From positions 1-8,829 of the forward strand of contig JACMMK010000517.1 in NCBI GenBank assembly GCA_014379045.1: a stretch of 8,829 nt of DNA. Direction: 5' to 3'. The stretch is from Burkholderiales bacterium. GTDB taxonomy: Bacteria; Pseudomonadota; Gammaproteobacteria; Burkholderiales; CAIKXV01. Position numbers and translations under genes: made by a program. Shown here one piece after another: positions 6,781 to 8,829 of this stretch. Numbering within the stretch: the stretch's first letter is position 1; each line of letters starts with the position of its first letter. Under the pieces are notes generated by a model. It was not told where the DNA came from and did no database searches. It saw only the letters and a program-made list of their open reading frames with translations.

Positions 6781-7021
6781 TTACGCCATCGAGCGGCGGT
6801 CGTTGCGTTCATTGCGGTGGTGGCGCGAGATCGTGGTGCAAATCGCTTCGCGTTTGGCTTTTCACGACTTTCCCGACGTTCTATCCCGGCGGCACCGCGA
6901 TTCGCCTGTCTCGATGGCCTGTTTCGAGGGGTACCAGGCGACTGGACCCTACGAGGCAAGCAGTACGCACGCAGTACCGCGTATCGATCGGGCAAAGCGT
7001 ATCGTGATTCAGGAGTTTCCC
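6781..7021 (+). promoter_or_regulatory. Structured 5' leader of rplU mRNA
   Basis: A 240-nt non-coding leader lies between the promoter and rplU. Its clearest structure is a hairpin at 6924-6954: TCG+AGGG pairs with CCCT+CGA (single A bulge), then an asymmetric internal loop (GTA against A), then CCAG/CTGG capped by the GNRA loop GCGA. Nearer the start codon are two short direct repeats, GCAGTAC (6960, 6971) and GCGTATCG (6979, 6997). GGAG at 7012-7015 is the ribosome binding site. Several ribosomal protein mRNAs carry autoregulatory leaders. I do not recognise this one as a described class, and the folding is by eye. Confidence 0.5.
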
Positions 7022-7333
7022 ATGTATGCGGTCATCCAGACCGGCGGCAAGCAGTATCGTGTAGCCGTCGGCGATAAATTGAACATCGAAAAACTTGCGG
7101 TTTCCGTCGGCGACGCGATCGCGCTCGACCGTGTGTTGATGGTTGCCGACGGCGACGCGCTGTCGGTCGGAACGCCGCTCCTCGCCAACGCCTCGGTCGG
7201 TGCCACAGTCATCGGCGAAGGGCGCGGCGACAAGGTTCGCATCTTCAAGATGAAGCGCCGCAAGGGCTACCGCCGTACCCAGGGCCACCGTCAGTCGTAT
7301 ACGCAGGTGCGTATCGACACGATTCAGGCCTGA
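7022..7333 (+). CDS. rplU: 50S ribosomal protein L21
   Basis: Large-subunit protein L21, which binds 23S rRNA. The 103-residue product has the same length as E. coli L21. It begins MYAVIQTGGKQYRV, the conserved beta strand, and ends with the basic rRNA-binding signature KMKRRKGYRRTQGHRQ (about residues 77-92). The ATG at 7022 has GGAG six bases upstream. The frame is open further 5', but that extension does not resemble L21 and contains the promoter. First gene of rplU-rpmA; the next gene starts 21 bp after its stop. Confidence 0.98.
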   Translation: MYAVIQTGGKQYRVAVGDKLNIEKLAVSVGDAIALDRVLMVADGDALSVGTPLLANASVGATVIGEGRGDKVRIFKMKRRKGYRRTQGHRQSYTQVRIDTIQA

Positions 7334-7354
7334 TCTGCAAAAAGGAGTCTTTTC

Positions 7355-7612
7355 ATGGCACACAAGAAAGCCGGTGGCAGTTCGCGCAACGGGCGTGATT
7401 CTCAGTCGAAGCGCCTCGGCGTCAAACGCTACGGCGGCGAAGCGGTGACCGCCGGGTCGATCATCGTGCGCCAGCGCGGCACCAAGATGCGCGCCGGCGA
7501 CAATGTCGGCATCGGACGCGACCATACGCTGTTCGCGCTGATCCACGGCCTGGTAAGGTTCGAGAACAAAGGTGAGCAGCTGCGCACCACGGTCAGCATC
7601 GTGCCGGGCTGA
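7355..7612 (+). CDS. rpmA: 50S ribosomal protein L27
   Basis: Large-subunit protein L27, whose N-terminal tail reaches towards the peptidyl transferase centre. The product has 85 residues, the standard size, and begins MAHKKAGGSSRNGRDS without the cleaved N-terminal extension found in Firmicutes. The conserved core follows: SKRLGVKRYGGE, IIVRQRGTK, GDNVGIGRDHTLFAL. GGAG at 7344-7347 lies seven bases before the ATG. It is translated from the rplU transcript and is followed directly by an intrinsic terminator. Confidence 0.98.
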   Translation: MAHKKAGGSSRNGRDSQSKRLGVKRYGGEAVTAGSIIVRQRGTKMRAGDNVGIGRDHTLFALIHGLVRFENKGEQLRTTVSIVPG

Positions 7613-7631
7613 GCACTGCCCGCCTCCGCTG

Positions 7632-7664
7632 AGCCCTGTCGGCGACGGCAGGGCTTTTTGTTTT
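7632..7664 (+). terminator. Intrinsic terminator after rpmA
   Basis: A 10-bp stem (7632-7641 with 7646-7655, one G-U pair) is capped by the GNRA loop GCGA. It runs into TTTTTGTTTT (7655-7664). It lies 19 bp after the rpmA stop and before obg, so it should end or attenuate rplU-rpmA transcription. Confidence 0.92.
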
Positions 7665-7773
7665 GCGGGAGCGCGATGCGCGTTCGGGACGACGGTCGCG
7701 GGCGCGCTTGCGCGCGAGCGATTCAGGCGCTGGAGATGCTGCGCACGACTTCGCGACGTTGGATTGACCCCAG

Positions 7774-8829
7774 ATGAAATTCGTCGACGAGACCACGATC
7801 GAAGTGCTTGCCGGTAACGGCGGCGATGGCGCGGCGAGCTTCCGGCGCGAGAAATACGTGCCGCGGGGTGGTCCTGATGGCGGCGATGGCGGTCGCGGTG
7901 GCAGCATCCATGCGGTCGCTGACCGCAACATCAACACGCTGGTCGATTATCGCTTCGCGCGCATCCACCGCGCCGGCCACGGCGAGCGCGGCATGGGCGC
8001 GGACTGTTACGGGGCGGCCGGACGAGACATCAGCCTGAGAGTGCCGGTCGGCACGCTGGTGTACGACGCCGAGACCAATGCGCCGATCGCCGATCTTGCG
8101 CGCGACGGCGAGCGCGCGCTGCTGGCGCGCGGCGGCAAGGGAGGACTCGGCAACCTCCATTTCAAGTCGAGCATCAACCGCGCGCCGCGCCAGTCGACCC
8201 CCGGTGAGCCCGGTGAGACCCGCAAGCTTCGGCTCGAACTGCGCGTGCTCGCCGATGTCGGGCTGCTCGGCATGCCGAACGCCGGCAAGTCGACGTTGAT
8301 TCGCGCGGTATCGGCGGCGCGACCGAAGGTAGCCGACTATCCGTTCACTACGCTACACCCCAACCTGGGGGTCGTACGCGTCGATATCGACCACAGCTTC
8401 GTGATCGCCGACATCCCGGGACTGATCGAGGGCGCCGCCGAAGGGGCCGGGCTGGGCCACCAGTTCCTGCGCCATCTGCAGCGTACGCATCTGCTCCTGC
8501 ACCTCGTCGACGTCGCCGATCCGTCGCAGGATCCGGTCACCGCCGTGCGCACGATCGCGCGCGAGTTGAAGAAGTACGACCCTGCGCTCGCGCGCAAGCC
8601 GCGCTGGCTGATCCTGAACAAGATCGATGCGCTGCCCGACGGCGAGATCGAGCGACTGCAGCGCGACATCGTGCGCCGGTTGCGCTGGAAGGCCCCGGTA
8701 TTCGCGATCTCGGCGATCGCCGGCACCGGTTGCCAGACACTGGTCCGCGCAATTCACACCCACCTGCTCGAAGCCCGGCGTCTGGCCGCCGACGCGGCCG
8801 GTGACGATTCTGCCGGCACGGCCGCCGAC
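7774..8829 (+). CDS. obg: GTPase Obg/CgtA (C-terminal end cut by window edge)
   Basis: The first 352 codons of the essential Obg GTPase, which binds the large ribosomal subunit during maturation and links growth to guanine nucleotide levels. The glycine-rich Obg domain (about 1-158) opens with MKFVDE and shows the GNGGDG, PRGGPDGGDGGRGG and GGKGGLGN repeats. The G domain has G1 GMPNAGKST (166-174), switch I FTT (191-193), G3 DIPG (213-216), G4 NKID (282-285) and G5 SAIAG (from 313). An Ala/Asp-rich tail is running when the window ends, so the stop codon is not seen. The ATG at 7774 gives the canonical N-terminus but has only a weak GGA upstream. No clear promoter is visible in 7665-7773, so expression may come from read-through of the rpmA terminator or an unrecognised promoter. 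Confidence 0.97.
   Translation, partial: MKFVDETTIEVLAGNGGDGAASFRREKYVPRGGPDGGDGGRGGSIHAVADRNINTLVDYRFARIHRAGHGERGMGADCYGAAGRDISLRVPVGTLVYDAETNAPIADLARDGERALLARGGKGGLGNLHFKSSINRAPRQSTPGEPGETRKLRLELRVLADVGLLGMPNAGKSTLIRAVSAARPKVADYPFTTLHPNLGVVRVDIDHSFVIADIPGLIEGAAEGAGLGHQFLRHLQRTHLLLHLVDVADPSQDPVTAVRTIARELKKYDPALARKPRWLILNKIDALPDGEIERLQRDIVRRLRWKAPVFAISAIAGTGCQTLVRAIHTHLLEARRLAADAAGDDSAGTAAD

Noticed and set aside
6659..7021. 121-residue N-terminal extension of rplU
   Set aside because: It includes the near-consensus rplU promoter and leader, and L21 is complete from the ATG at 7022 with a good ribosome binding site.
6781..7021. Sigma-54 promoter (-24/-12) that PilR could use in this window
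   Set aside because: I looked for TGGCAC-N5-TTGC-type sites in the intergenic regions on both strands and found no acceptable match; PilR targets are probably elsewhere.

Overview
The window looks like a chromosomal core region from a high-GC betaproteobacterium, most likely Burkholderiales or a close relative. The evidence is gene content and order: an ispB-like gene divergent from rplU-rpmA-obg, and a pilS-pilR pair next to a PP0621-type small protein, ampD and nrdA. Codon use is strongly GC-biased throughout. I see no transposases, integrases, phage genes or CRISPR repeats, so this is a housekeeping locus and not an accessory island. The lineage is inferred from recalled family resemblance and synteny; no search was run.

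Two divergent blocks start from one intergenic region (6560-7021). On the minus strand, reading leftwards, come ispB (polyprenyl diphosphate synthase), tRNA-Pro(CGG), a carboxymuconolactone decarboxylase-family gene, a PP0621-type membrane/zinc-ribbon-like protein, pilS (sensor kinase), pilR (sigma-54 activator), ampD (anhydro-muropeptide amidase), and the first 159 codons of nrdA, which runs off the left edge. On the plus strand come rplU (L21), rpmA (L27), an intrinsic terminator, and obg (ribosome-associated GTPase), which runs off the right edge.

The regulatory layer is readable. nrdA has a good sigma-70 promoter followed by two NrdR-box-like palindromes 52 bp apart, which suggests repression by NrdR. 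rplU-rpmA has a near-consensus promoter and a leader of about 240 nt carrying a GNRA-capped hairpin. The terminator after rpmA would limit how much ribosomal-protein transcription reaches obg. From the tRNA to ampD the gaps are short: only 26 nt separate the tRNA 3' end from the next start codon, so the minus-strand genes may be partly expressed from a tRNA-led transcript.

Functionally the window joins quinone side-chain synthesis (IspB), type IV pilus control (PilS/PilR), peptidoglycan recycling (AmpD), deoxynucleotide supply (NrdA) and ribosome production (L21, L27, Obg). I found no convincing undescribed system. The points most worth checking are the spaced NrdR boxes, the tRNA-mRNA junction and the rplU leader.
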